DNA from: Bacteroidota bacterium
GTDB lineage: Bacteria > Bacteroidota > Ignavibacteria > Ignavibacteriales > Ignavibacteriaceae
Direction of reading: 5' to 3'
NCBI GenBank assembly: GCA_021815405.1
Contig: JAKAGV010000001.1
Span: 558,001 to 622,000, forward strand
Length of the DNA: 64,000 bases
Of this stretch, positions 25,803-35,305 are shown in pieces. A model generated the notes under the pieces. The model did not search any database, was not told the origin of the DNA, and worked only from the letters and a program-made list of their open reading frames with translations. The translations under genes were made by a program, and so were the position numbers. Position 1 is the stretch's first letter, and every line of letters begins with the position of its first letter.

Positions 25803-26773
25803 TGTTTTTTAAGATAGTCATATCGTCGATTAAACGGAGAGCCGGGCTTTATATCCCGATGCTGGCAGCTGTTTCGATATCGCTTTGCCTGGTCGGCACT
25901 GAGGTAATCGTTTCTTCAAGCTTCAATAAACTGATGAATAAAGAAATGTTGAAGTATGGTGCTAACGTAATTTTAAGACCCCCACTGCCCGCGAAGATTT
26001 ACTCTACTGATGAAGCTGTAAGGATGTTTGTATCGGATAATTTAATCAATGGAAAAAAGGTGCCAACCGCATTTGTTTCCATTCCGGATTTATTGAAGAT
26101 GAACGGCGCATGGCTTGTAAAAGGCAGCTCCGGTATTTTAGTTGGAGAAGACGCGGCATCAAGGATTCATGTTCATATAGGTGAGGAAATGAAAGTAGAC
26201 GGAGCGCAGGGCAGTGTTGCGATACTTGAGTCTGGAACAGAATTCGACTCGTATATTTTCATCAACAAGAAAGCAGACACACCGAATATGGAACTAATAA
26301 GAACGAGTAAACCGGAAAGGTACTCAGGAACAAACTCAATCATTTTGAGCGAGATGATTAAGACCAAGAATGCAGTGCTCGAAAGCATCAAAAAGCTAAT
26401 GTTCTTCGTTGCGCTCATCTCAATGCTTGTAGCCGCAGCGGCTGTTATCAATCTTTCACGAACGGATGCCGGTGCAAGGCGGAAAGAGTTTGGTATATTC
26501 AAATCCCTGGGTGCATCATATACATCCATAATAAAGCTTATTAGCGGTGAGTTCATGCTGCTGGCATTGGTTTCTCTTGCCATTGGTGCTCTTGCTGCAG
26601 AGCTCCTCTCATGGATGATACTGTCTTCCACCGCCGGGACAGTTCCTCAAATAGAGATCGGTAGTTTTCTTACCGTTGCTGCCATTTCATTTGCGGCTTT
26701 CTTGATGGCGGTATTAGTTTATTTAATTGAATCAAAGAGAATGGATGCAGCCGAGGAATTAAGAAATGAATAA
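25802..26773 (+). CDS. ABC transporter permease, FtsX/MacB-like (second)
   Basis: A 323-residue permease with the same topology: one N-terminal TM, a periplasmic domain and three C-terminal TMs including RRKEFGIFKSLGASYTSIIK. No CxxC is present. Its ATG overlaps the stop of the first permease (TAATG), and its stop overlaps the ATPase start by 8 bp, so the three subunits are translationally coupled. Confidence 0.85.
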   Translation: MFFKIVISSIKRRAGLYIPMLAAVSISLCLVGTEVIVSSSFNKLMNKEMLKYGANVILRPPLPAKIYSTDEAVRMFVSDNLINGKKVPTAFVSIPDLLKMNGAWLVKGSSGILVGEDAASRIHVHIGEEMKVDGAQGSVAILESGTEFDSYIFINKKADTPNMELIRTSKPERYSGTNSIILSEMIKTKNAVLESIKKLMFFVALISMLVAAAAVINLSRTDAGARRKEFGIFKSLGASYTSIIKLISGEFMLLALVSLAIGALAAELLSWMILSSTAGTVPQIEIGSFLTVAAISFAAFLMAVLVYLIESKRMDAAEELRNE

Positions 26774-27476
26774 TATTGAAAATTCCGCCGATAGGCGAAT
26801 AATAACTTTAAGAAATACCACAAAAAATTTTGGAACACTGATGGCGTTAAACGACGTTTCCTTATCAATTAAAGAGGGGGAAGAAGTGACCATAATGGGG
26901 CCTTCCGGCAGCGGTAAGACAACGCTGATAAATCTGATAGCTGGACTTGAGATGCCAACTTCGGGTTCAATCACCGTTAACGGTATTGAACTTAACAGCT
27001 TGAAGCAGGAAGGACTTGCCGAATTCCGTAGAGATAATATTGGAATAGTATTCCAGCAGTTTCATCTTATACCGTACCTCACAGCGGTAGAAAACATTAT
27101 GCTTGCCCAGTATTTTCACGGCTTGCCTGATAAGGAAGATGCTATGAATACGCTTGAGATTGTCGGACTTAAGGATAGAGCAAGGCATCTGCCATCGGAG
27201 CTAAGCGGCGGCGAGCAGCAGAGAGTAGCAATTGCGAGAGCAATCGCAAATGAACCTTCTATAATTTTAGCCGACGAGCCTACAGGCAATCTTGATGAGG
27301 AGAATGAACAGACTGTCCTCTCGATTTTTAGACAGCTAAAAGATGAAGGGAAAACGTTGATATTGGTTACGCACAATGCAGATATATCTGCCGGCAGCGA
27401 TGCGATTATCCGGCTTGAACACGGGAGAATCAAACAACCGACTACCCCTATTGAAGCACTCAAAGAAACAGGATAA
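26766..27476 (+). CDS. LolD/MacB-type ABC transporter ATPase
   Basis: A 236-residue ATPase: Walker A GPSGSGKTTLINLI, Q-loop VFQQFHL, signature LSGGEQQRVAIARAI, Walker B IILADEPTGNLD, H-loop LVTHN. It belongs to the LolD/MacB/FtsE branch that powers FtsX-type mechanotransmitters rather than substrate channels. It would energise the two upstream permeases in the FTR1 iron locus. Confidence 0.92.
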   Translation: MNNIENSADRRIITLRNTTKNFGTLMALNDVSLSIKEGEEVTIMGPSGSGKTTLINLIAGLEMPTSGSITVNGIELNSLKQEGLAEFRRDNIGIVFQQFHLIPYLTAVENIMLAQYFHGLPDKEDAMNTLEIVGLKDRARHLPSELSGGEQQRVAIARAIANEPSIILADEPTGNLDEENEQTVLSIFRQLKDEGKTLILVTHNADISAGSDAIIRLEHGRIKQPTTPIEALKETG

Positions 27477-27486
27477 GGAATTCATC

Positions 27487-27930
27487 ATGTACGGATTAGT
27501 TTTAATACTTCACATTCTTGGTGCAACGATATGGACGGGCGGACATCTGATTTTAGCATTAACAGTATTGCCGGTAGCGTTAAAAGCGAAAGCACCCGAA
27601 GCATTATTGAGATTCGAACCGCAGTATGAAAGAATCGGACTCCCTGCGCTTCTTGTTCAAGTAATTACCGGGATATGGCTCGCACACAACCTGGTGCCGG
27701 ACTTTAGTCAGTGGGCAGACTTATATAACCCGGTCACTCGTTTAATATTGCTCAAGCTTTCGCTCTTGCTTATTACGGTGCTGTTTGCTGCTGATGCCAG
27801 GATAAGAGTCTTTCCTAAGCTCACGAAGCATAATCTAAAATCTATGTCATTCCATATAATTGCCGTCACTATCCTATCGGTACTTTTTGTAGTCGTGGGT
27901 GTTTCGTTTAGGACAGGATGGTTGTACTGA
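27487..27930 (+). CDS. CopD-like membrane protein
   Basis: A 147-residue protein with four TM helices. Conserved ILHILGATIWTGGHLILAL on TM1 carries a His pair typical of the CopD / YcnJ-type family. The ATG at 27487 follows AAGGAATTC 10 bp after the ATPase stop; the upstream part of the frame is within the ATPase gene. It may bind copper or heme in the membrane. A role in the iron/copper locus is inferred from position. Confidence 0.75.
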   Translation: MYGLVLILHILGATIWTGGHLILALTVLPVALKAKAPEALLRFEPQYERIGLPALLVQVITGIWLAHNLVPDFSQWADLYNPVTRLILLKLSLLLITVLFAADARIRVFPKLTKHNLKSMSFHIIAVTILSVLFVVVGVSFRTGWLY

Positions 27931-28002
27931 ATATGGTGAAGAGATCAATAATAACAAAAAAAATGAAACCTCGCGCTAGTTTTTATCGCAGGGGTGTGCA
28001 AC

Positions 28003-29238
28003 ATGAAGAAGTCAAGATGGATTATTGTAATAACGTTCAATATATTCTTTCTCTCTTTAAGTCAGAACCTGTTACCGCAAAATAAGCTTTTAGAGGAAAG
28101 GCAGAAGAAGGTAAGTAAGCGTTCACTGCTCATGGAAATAATTAGGGGAAGCGAGTTTGATTATAAGGGAGAGGTCTTCTCGGATTTTTCCGGCGGCAAA
28201 CAAGAGAAAAGTGCTTACCTGGATAACTTCAATCTTATTTTGAACCTCGATCTTGACAATTGCTTAGGCTGGAAAGGTGCGAGGCTGAAAGCTTTTATAT
28301 TGGGAATTCATGGGAGAGATCCAAATGAGTATGCGGGTACTGAGCAAGGTATCAGCAATATTGCCGCAGCGAACACATGGAGGCTATATGAATTCTAGCT
28401 TGAACAAAACTTCTTCAATAATGATTTATCAATACTCGCAGGCTTGTTCGATATTAAGTCCGAATTCGATTCACGGCAAACCTCATCTATATTTATAAAT
28501 CCTTCGCAGGGCATTGGGGCAGAGTATTCGCTTACCGGAGTGAAGGGACCATCTATTTTCCCCAATACGTCTATTGCGCTGCGAATAAAATATAACGTCT
28601 CCCCTTCTTTTAATATTAAGGCGGCAGCATTTGATGCGGTACCTGGGGACCTACTTGATAAACATGATGGTCTTTTACTGACGGGAGAATTAAACTATAA
28701 GAGTGCTTCAGAGGAGTTAAATAAAAATTATTTCAGCTATCTCGTTGGCGGGTGGCTGTATACGGGTAAGTTTGATAGACTTTTAGATTCCGAGCCTTCC
28801 GGCGATCCAATTTATCAAAGAGGCAATTACGGGATTTATTTCTCCGCAGAAAAATTTCTTATAGCAAAAGCAGAAAGCTTAGACGAAGGATTGTCTGCAT
28901 TTTTTAGATTAGGATTTGCCGACAGGAATATAAATAAAGTGGATGCATGTATTGGTGCCGGTGTAAATTATACCGGATTAATTCCAGGAAGAAATAAGGA
29001 TGTTTTCGGATTAGCCGCTGCTTCAATACACAACAATGAAAAATACATTGCTCAAATGTTTCAGGAAGGAGTAGAAGTCTGCGAGTATGAAAATATAATT
29101 GAGCTAACATACATTTTTCATTTATCCGATTGGTTTAACGTGCAGCCGGATTTGCAATATGCTATTGATCCAACATACTGCAGGCGTGAAAACCATTCCT
29201 TTCTTGGTGGAATAAGTTTGGAATTCTCTCTCAACTGA
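28003..29238 (+). pseudogene. OprB-like carbohydrate porin interrupted by one amber codon
   Basis: One continuous 412-codon frame with a signal peptide (residues 1-26) and the OprB-type barrel: NFNLILNLDLDNCLGWKGAR, LAGLFDIKSEFDS, a NPSQGIGAEY segment and a terminal SLEFSLN. A TAG at 28396-28398 follows WRLYEF, and homology continues without a shift into LEQNFFNN. Family members usually have a sense codon here, probably Trp (TGG), so a single G-to-A change explains it. It could be real, a read-through codon or a base error. Confidence 0.7.
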
Positions 29239-29305
29239 TTTAAAACTCAAGAACACATTTGTGAAGATGAAAATTTCATAAATAGCTTATATCGGGCATT
29301 CAACT

Positions 29306-29683
29306 TCATTTCACAATCAGCTTGCCTCTTAGCATTCCCATAGCGCAATGAAATTCATATTCGCCCGGCTTATCAATTTTTAATTCTATTGGAATTGTTT
29401 TGTTAGTTGTAAGCGTTGCTTGCTTCTGAAAATCATCAAAAATAACCTGCTCAGAGCAAGCCGCAGTTTCTTCACGGTGGAAGTTAAGCTTAATTGGTTT
29501 TCCGGCATCAAAAATTAATACATCAGGCGTATAACCTCCCTTAACAGTAATGAAAGCCTCTTGTATACCGGATAAAGCAGTTTGAATTTTAACTGCTTTC
29601 TTTTCCGAAAGCCAAAAATACCAGGCTACCCAAATTGCTGTACCTATTCCGCCTATCGTTACAAGTATTTGTTCTATTGTCAT
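29306..29683 (-). CDS. Cupredoxin-domain membrane-anchored protein
   Basis: A 125-residue protein: an N-terminal TM (residues 7-24) and a cupredoxin-like beta-sandwich with KGGYTPDVLIFDAGKPIKL, ACSEQVIFDDF and GEYEFHCAMGMLRGKL. The Cys, the HC pair and the Met give blue-copper-type ligands. It lies 12 bp downstream of copA and probably carries Cu exported by the ATPase. Confidence 0.85.
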   Translation of the reverse strand: MTIEQILVTIGGIGTAIWVAWYFWLSEKKAVKIQTALSGIQEAFITVKGGYTPDVLIFDAGKPIKLNFHREETAACSEQVIFDDFQKQATLTTNKTIPIELKIDKPGEYEFHCAMGMLRGKLIVK

Positions 29684-29695
29684 GATTCTACCTAT

Positions 29696-32431
29696 TTATT
29701 TTTCTTTCTGTCTAAAATTTCTTAATCTGTTTGCATTTGTTACTACGGTTACGGAACTAAAAGCCATTGCCGCGCCTGCAATCATTGGCGAAAGTAAGAT
29801 GCCGAAAAAAGGAAACAAAAAACCGGCAGCTATCGGAAGTCCGAGCGCATTATAAAAGAATGCACCGAATAAATTCTGTTTAATATTTTTCATTGTAGCC
29901 TTGGAAAGCTGTATTGCCAGCACAACGCCTTTCAAGCTTCCTTTTATAAGAGTTATATCCGAAGCTTCTATTGCGACATCGGTTCCTGTGCCTATAGCTA
30001 ATCCAATATCAGCCTGCGCCAATGCCGGTGCATCGTTTATTCCATCTCCAACCATCGCAACTTTCTTTCCTTCATCTTGAAGCTTTTTTACATTAGCTGC
30101 TTTATCTTCTGGGAGAACTTCTGCCAATACTCTATCAACGCCTACTTGCTTCGCTATTGCATTAGCAGTACGCGCATTATCTCCCGTAATCATAACAATT
30201 TCCAATCCGATTTTTTTAAGCTCTTCAATAGCTTCTTTTGAATCTCTTTTAACAATATCGGCAACTGCAATTATTCCTGCAGCCTGTCCATCTATCGCCA
30301 CAAACATTGGCGTCTTGCCTTCATCTGCTAATTGAACGCTTTTCTCCTCCAGACCGTTAAGAGTAATATTGAACTTTGTCATCATTTTTTTATTGCCGAG
30401 AAGAACTTTCCTTTCGTTTACTGTTGCTTCCACACCGTGTCCCGGGACTGCATTAAAATTTTTCGGCTCGAATAATTCAAGTGATTTTTCTTCAGCTCCT
30501 TTTACAATTGCATCAGCTAACGGATGCTCGGACGCCTTTTCAATGCTGGCGCTTAAAGCTAAGATTATACTTTCATCAAAGCCGTTTGTTGAAATTACAT
30601 CTGTAAGGGAAGGCTTTCCTTCGGTAATAGTTCCTGTCTTATCCAAAACAATTGCATTAATTTTTTGTGCTGTCTCAAGTGCATCACCGCTGCGAATTAA
30701 GATTCCGTTCTCTGCGCCTTTGCCCACCCCTACCATTAAAGAAATTGGTGTTGCCAGCCCCAATGCACACGGGCAGGCAATTACAAGAACTGTTACAAAT
30801 ACAATCAAAGCATAAATAAGATTCGGCTGAGGACCGAAATCGAACCAGCCGACAAAAGATAAAATTGCAATTATTATTACTGTAGGTACAAAATATCCTG
30901 CAACTTTATCAACAATTTTTTGGATTGGCGCCTTTGAGCTTTGAGCCTGCCCGACCATCTGAATAATTTGTGCAAGTGCAGTGTCCTTGCCGACTTTTGT
31001 AGTTTTGAATTTAAATGAACCTGTCTTGTTAATTGTTCCTCCGATAACTTCATCGCCTTCACGTTTCTCAACAGCAATCGGCTCGCCGGTAATCATCGAC
31101 TCATCAACCGAAGAATACCCTTCAGTTAATACTCCGTCAACTGGAATCTTTTCTCCGGGCTTCACAATTATAATATCGTCAAGCACTACTTCTTCAACCG
31201 GGACATCAGTTTCCTTCCCTCCGCGCAGAACTTTTGCCGTCTTTGCTTGTAACCCGATTAATTTCTTTATCGCCTCCGAGCTTCTTCCTTTAGCTTTTAT
31301 TTCCAGTGCCATTCCTAAAACAACCAATGCAACTACAACAGCAATTACATCAAAGAATTGTCCGGTTAATTTTTCATTTGGAAATATTGAAGGAAAATAA
31401 GTGGCTACAGCAGAATAAATCCATGCAGCGGAAATTCCCGTTGCAATTAAAGTGTGCATGTTCGCAGATTTATTTTTAAATGCTACCCAGGCGCCGGTAT
31501 AAAACTGTGAACCCGACCAAAGCATAACAGGCAGGCTTATTAAACTCATAGCTATCCAAATGTATCTTAGCATTTCACTTCCTTTTTGAAATTGAACTGG
31601 AAGTCCCCAAAGCTCCGGGTAACTAAAAAATACTACCGGCAATGCCACCATTGCGGCAAAAATGAATTTGCGCATTAATGTTTTATATTCTTTCTCACGC
31701 GCAACCTGATCTTCATCAACCGGTTCTTCTGCCCCTTGTTTTTCATCTTTAGCCTTAATGGGTTTAACTCCTGAGGTTGAGTAGGTTTTATAACCAAGCT
31801 TTTCAATTACACCTTTTATTTCGGGAATATTAACTGACGATGGACTATAATCTATCAATGCTGTGTCGGTTCCCAACTCAACACTTGCAGACATTACGCC
31901 ATGCACTTTTTTTAATTCATTTTCAATTTTTGTTACGCAGCTTCCGCAGTACATTCCACCAATCCCAATCTGCAGCGTTGCTTTATTTGTTTCATAACCC
32001 GCTTGATTGATTTTTTCAATTATATCTTTTGCAGAAATTTCTTTATTGTTGAATTCCACGTGAGCGCTTGATGCAGCAAAATTTATTTTAGCCGACTTTA
32101 CTCCAGACAGCTTTTTAATTTCATCTTCGACTATATTGATCCCCGCTGCATAATGAAGCGCCGAAATTGGAATCGTAATTTTTTCAATTCCTTCTGAAGA
32201 AATCTTGTAGGTTGCATCGGTCTTCTTTTCATGCGCACTGTTATTGTGGTGCTTGTGCTCTTCTGATGTTAAATCAGAATTTAAATTATCACCTTTAATA
32301 TATTTTGCCGGTTCTGCTTTAAACTTATTCATACAATTTTCAGAGCAAAACTCGTAATGCTTGCCGTCGTAATGGACATAAAATTTTGAAGGTGATTTTA
32401 CTTCCATTCCGCATACAGGATCAAGTGCCAT
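29696..32431 (-). CDS. copA: Copper-exporting P1B-type ATPase with N-terminal YHS and HMA domains
   Basis: A 911-residue heavy-metal P-type ATPase. In order: YHS domain (residues 1-45, DPVCGMEV...FCSENC), a degenerate HMA-like domain without CxxC, a true HMA domain with GMYCGSC, eight TM helices, actuator TGEP, the CPC transport motif in [10 protein letters not shown], the phosphorylated Asp in DKTGT, and the hinge [17 protein letters not shown] with the preceding Tyr/Asn pattern indicates Cu(I)/Ag(I). It is third in the minus-strand operon behind a sigma54-like promoter. Confidence 0.93.
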   Translation of the reverse strand: MALDPVCGMEVKSPSKFYVHYDGKHYEFCSENCMNKFKAEPAKYIKGDNLNSDLTSEEHKHHNNSAHEKKTDATYKISSEGIEKITIPISALHYAAGINIVEDEIKKLSGVKSAKINFAASSAHVEFNNKEISAKDIIEKINQAGYETNKATLQIGIGGMYCGSCVTKIENELKKVHGVMSASVELGTDTALIDYSPSSVNIPEIKGVIEKLGYKTYSTSGVKPIKAKDEKQGAEEPVDEDQVAREKEYKTLMRKFIFAAMVALPVVFFSYPELWGLPVQFQKGSEMLRYIWIAMSLISLPVMLWSGSQFYTGAWVAFKNKSANMHTLIATGISAAWIYSAVATYFPSIFPNEKLTGQFFDVIAVVVALVVLGMALEIKAKGRSSEAIKKLIGLQAKTAKVLRGGKETDVPVEEVVLDDIIIVKPGEKIPVDGVLTEGYSSVDESMITGEPIAVEKREGDEVIGGTINKTGSFKFKTTKVGKDTALAQIIQMVGQAQSSKAPIQKIVDKVAGYFVPTVIIIAILSFVGWFDFGPQPNLIYALIVFVTVLVIACPCALGLATPISLMVGVGKGAENGILIRSGDALETAQKINAIVLDKTGTITEGKPSLTDVISTNGFDESIILALSASIEKASEHPLADAIVKGAEEKSLELFEPKNFNAVPGHGVEATVNERKVLLGNKKMMTKFNITLNGLEEKSVQLADEGKTPMFVAIDGQAAGIIAVADIVKRDSKEAIEELKKIGLEIVMITGDNARTANAIAKQVGVDRVLAEVLPEDKAANVKKLQDEGKKVAMVGDGINDAPALAQADIGLAIGTGTDVAIEASDITLIKGSLKGVVLAIQLSKATMKNIKQNLFGAFFYNALGLPIAAGFLFPFFGILLSPMIAGAAMAFSSVTVVTNANRLRNFRQKEK

Positions 32432-32555
32432 TTTTAACTCCTAAATTTAAACTAATTTTAGTATCGAACTTTCCAACGAACAATTACCTTGTTGGAATTC
32501 TGGAGTAATGGCTTAATTCCATTACTCCATCACTCCGGTTAGTGTTCAACAACAA

Positions 32556-32951
32556 TTACTTTTCCCCGTCTATCTTTTTGTTCTTTTCCCTTTGGTACTG
32601 AAAATAGCCGTAGCTGCCTTTCTTAGTGCCAGAGTCTATATTTGCATCATTATTTTTAGCATTATTGCTCATGCTGCTAATCTTGCTGCACATACTCTCG
32701 CATTTCTGCATCATAGCCATCATATTGCTGTGATTCATCATTGTGGAATCTCCGTGATTATTATTCATCATCATTGAGCCGTCTTGATTTCCACTCATCA
32801 TAGATGAACCTGAATGATTATGATTCGTCATTGTTGAATCACCCGAATCGCTTCCTGTATTTTCGTTTGCAAGTGCATTTGCTTTTACTATATACGAAGC
32901 AGAGAATAAGACTGCAATTACAAGAACTAAAATTACCTTTGTCGTTTTCAT
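32556..32951 (-). CDS. Exported Met/His/Asn-rich copper-binding-like protein
   Basis: A 131-residue protein with a signal peptide (residues 1-28). The mature part is built of Met-Asn-His repeats (SMMSGNQDGSMMMNNNHGD and similar) and an isolated CESMC motif near residue 85. The low-complexity Met/His composition is typical of periplasmic Cu/Ag chaperones (PcoE/SilE-like in style, not in sequence). Directly upstream of copA in the same transcript. Confidence 0.7.
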   Translation of the reverse strand: MKTTKVILVLVIAVLFSASYIVKANALANENTGSDSGDSTMTNHNHSGSSMMSGNQDGSMMMNNNHGDSTMMNHSNMMAMMQKCESMCSKISSMSNNAKNNDANIDSGTKKGSYGYFQYQREKNKKIDGEK

Positions 32952-33048
32952 TTTTTCCTCCGTGTATAAATTTAAATTATAAATCGCTCATTTCATATTA
33001 CCGTTACTTTGTTATCATCCTAATCCCCATTCGGGGGATTTAGGGGGC

Positions 33049-33216
33049 TTAGCAGCATCCGTGTCCTTTATGATTTTGATGCCCTTCGTGCGATGCTGCA
33101 TTTGAAGCTTGATTGCCGAGCTGCGTCTGGCTAATGTAATTTGACTGCTTCCTTCTTCCGAAGGCAAAAGCTGCATAAACAACAGCTAAACCGATTAGAA
33201 CATATAACAGTGTCAT
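33049..33216 (-). CDS. 55-residue single-TM protein with His-rich, CC-ended tail
   Basis: A short gene with one TM at the N-terminus (MTLLYVLIGLAVVYAAFAFG), a polar linker, and a tail HEGHQNHKGHGCC. It starts 41 bp after a sigma54-like element and is the first gene of the copA operon. It is probably a membrane-tethered metal chaperone; no named family. Similar layouts recur at 36957 and 62286. Confidence 0.7.
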   Translation of the reverse strand: MTLLYVLIGLAVVYAAFAFGRRKQSNYISQTQLGNQASNAASHEGHQNHKGHGCC

Positions 33217-33256
33217 TTTAATCTTCCTTTCAAAATTTTATTCTTGTAAAGGATTA

Positions 33257-33272
33257 TCCAATATATATGCCA
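33257..33272 (-). promoter_or_regulatory. Sigma54-like promoter, copA operon
   Basis: On the minus strand TGGCATATATATTGGA: the -24 element TGGCA with GG, ten bases, then GG at -12 (consensus GC). It is 41 bp before the start of the CC-tailed peptide gene and 61 bp downstream of a TTTAAA array. Confidence 0.55.
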
Positions 33273-33332
33273 TCTTGAGAAGCCAAATAGATTAAATTTT
33301 AGTGGTTTATTTGCGCAAACAGAGTTTAGAGT

Positions 33333-33366
33333 TTTAAATTATTTAAAGGTTTTTAAGAAAGTTAAA
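33333..33366. promoter_or_regulatory. TTTAAA array (candidate activator site), copA operon
   Basis: Four hexamers, TTTAAA 33333, TTTAAA 33342, TTTAAG 33352 and GTTAAA 33361, are spaced 9, 10 and 9 bp. The same array recurs before six other operons in this window, always upstream of a TGGCA promoter element. Confidence 0.6.
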
Positions 33367-33443
33367 AATAGAACTTGCTCAATCTGCAATGCATTTTAAA
33401 CTGATTTGCCATCCAACTTCCGGTAATTTGATTTCTGTTCACT

Positions 33444-35048
33444 TTACTTTGCAGCAGATAAACCCGTTCCAACCTTTTGGACAAAATCGACAAAATGATT
33501 CAACGTAGAATTAATCGGGTGAATTAAAATTGAAGGGAATATGCCGAGTAGAATTGCAATTACCAGGAGCGGAACGAGTATGGTAAGCTCTCTTCTATTA
33601 ATGTCGGGAAGTGATTTCCATTTTTCGGGAAGCCGACCAAAGAATATTTTTTGAAAACCGCCAAGCATGTATGCTGCCGTGAGCACTATTCCAATTGCAG
33701 ATATTATTGTTATCCAAAGGAAGGATTGGAATGCCCCCAGATAGGAAAGAAGTTCGCTTACAAATTCATTTAGTCCGGGCAAACCAATTGCCGCGAAGAA
33801 AGCTACTGTTGTAATTGCGGTATAAACCGGCATCTGTCCCGCCAGCCCGCCAAAATCATCCATGCCGCGGGTATGTGCGCGGTCGTAAATAACTCCTACT
33901 GTCAAGAATAGCAAAGCAGTAACAATGCCGTGATTAAACATCTGAAGAACTCCGCCTGTAACACCCAGTATATTTATCGCCGAAATACCCAATAAAACTA
34001 CACCCATGTGGCTTACACTCGAGTATGCAATCATCTTTTTGAAATCTTTCTGAGCCATTGCACAAAATGCGCCTTAGATAATATTTATTACTCCCAATAT
34101 GGCCATAGGTACAGCGTACTTAAGCATTTCATCCGGAAAGATTGGAAAACTAATTCTCAATAACCCGTAGCCGCCTAACTTCAGCAGGACTCCGGCAAGA
34201 ATTACACTTATAGCTGTAGGCGCTTCAACATGAGCGTCCGGCAGCCATGTGTGAAAAGGAAAGACCGGCACTTTTATAGCAAAGCCGATGAATAAAGCAA
34301 TAAAAGCAACAGACCTCCAGTACGTATTGATTCCACCAAGTAAAGAATTCTGGATGTAATTTTTAGGATCCATCATTGCAAGCTTATTGAAGGTGTGTGT
34401 GGTTTGTCCCGTAACCGGATCGATTAGCTTAACGCTGGAATACAATCCTAATATTACAAGTAAAATAAGCGCAGAACCGAGTAAAGTATAAATGAAAAAC
34501 TTTATGGCTGCATATTCTCTTCTCGGACCACCCTAAATGCCAATTAAGAAATACATCGGCAGAAGCGTTAACTCCCAGAAAAGATAGAACAGGAAAAAGT
34601 CCAATGCAACAAAAACGCCCATCATTCCGGTATCGAGCATTAAGTAAAGTGCAAAGTATTCCTTTTGCGCTTTATCTATTTTCCACGAAGCTATAACTCC
34701 GACGAATGAGATAATTGCCGTAAGCATAATCATCGGCAAGCTAAGCCCGTCAATTCCAAGAAAATAATCAATTGCTACATGACCTACCCATGCCATGCCC
34801 TGCAAATCGATCCACCTGCTTTTCTCTATGAATTGAAATCCGTCCGGATTATTTATTCCGGTGAGCGCCGGTTTGAAATTTATCCATATTAACGCTGCAA
34901 CAAAAAGTTGAAGCGATGTTGTAATAAGAGCAGTCCACTTTACTGCGTTAGCATTGCCTTTCGGCATCAGCATAACTATAATCATTCCGATGAGCGGTAG
35001 AAATGTTATCCAGGTTAGATAACCAATTCCCAAGAATTCATACTGCAT
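33444..35048 (-). pseudogene. nuoM: nuoM (complex I proton-pumping subunit) with two in-frame stops
   Basis: One uninterrupted 535-codon frame encoding the whole NuoM antiporter-like subunit: conserved Glu region in FLFYLFWELTLLPMYFLIGI, the Lys/His channel segment FPFHTWLPDAHVEAPTA, and AYSSVSHMG. It is broken by TAG at 34533-34535, where the family has Trp in GIWGGPRR, and by TAA at 34074-34076, where it has Tyr in NIIYGA. There are no frameshifts, and sequence on both sides of each stop remains well conserved. AGGAGC precedes the ATG. NuoL and NuoN are not present next to it. Confidence 0.85.
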
Positions 35049-35112
35049 TATTGCTCCTAAAAATTTCGTTGTTGAAAAAGATTACCCAATATATTGTTTG
35101 AGTTCAATAAGT

Positions 35113-35295
35113 TTACTTCCTAAAAACGAAAAACATTACAATGCTTATTACAACCATAAACAAGAAAAATGATAAATGACTTACCGGGGTTTTATTTACC
35201 CACAGGATGATTAAGATTATTATAGGAATTAAAACTGCAAAAAAATCCTCTATCTTTCTTCCGATCTTAAATTTATCATTCATATTATTTAGCAT
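35113..35295 (-). CDS. Small two-TM protein
   Basis: Unrecognised 60-residue protein with two hydrophobic segments (about residues 17-33 and 39-58) and a short basic N-terminus. Sits between the site-2 protease and the nuoM remnant, 10 bp after the protease stop, so it belongs to the same transcript. The second Met (MNDKFKIG) is an equally good start. Confidence 0.5.
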   Translation of the reverse strand: MLNNMNDKFKIGRKIEDFFAVLIPIIILIILWVNKTPVSHLSFFLFMVVISIVMFFVFRK

Positions 35296-35305
35296 GATTA
35301 ACTTT

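Noticed and set aside
28396-35048. Alternative genetic code (TAG and TAA read as sense)
   Set aside because: Many genes in the window end normally in TAG and TAA, and the three internal stops replace different residues; recoding of the whole genome is not supported.
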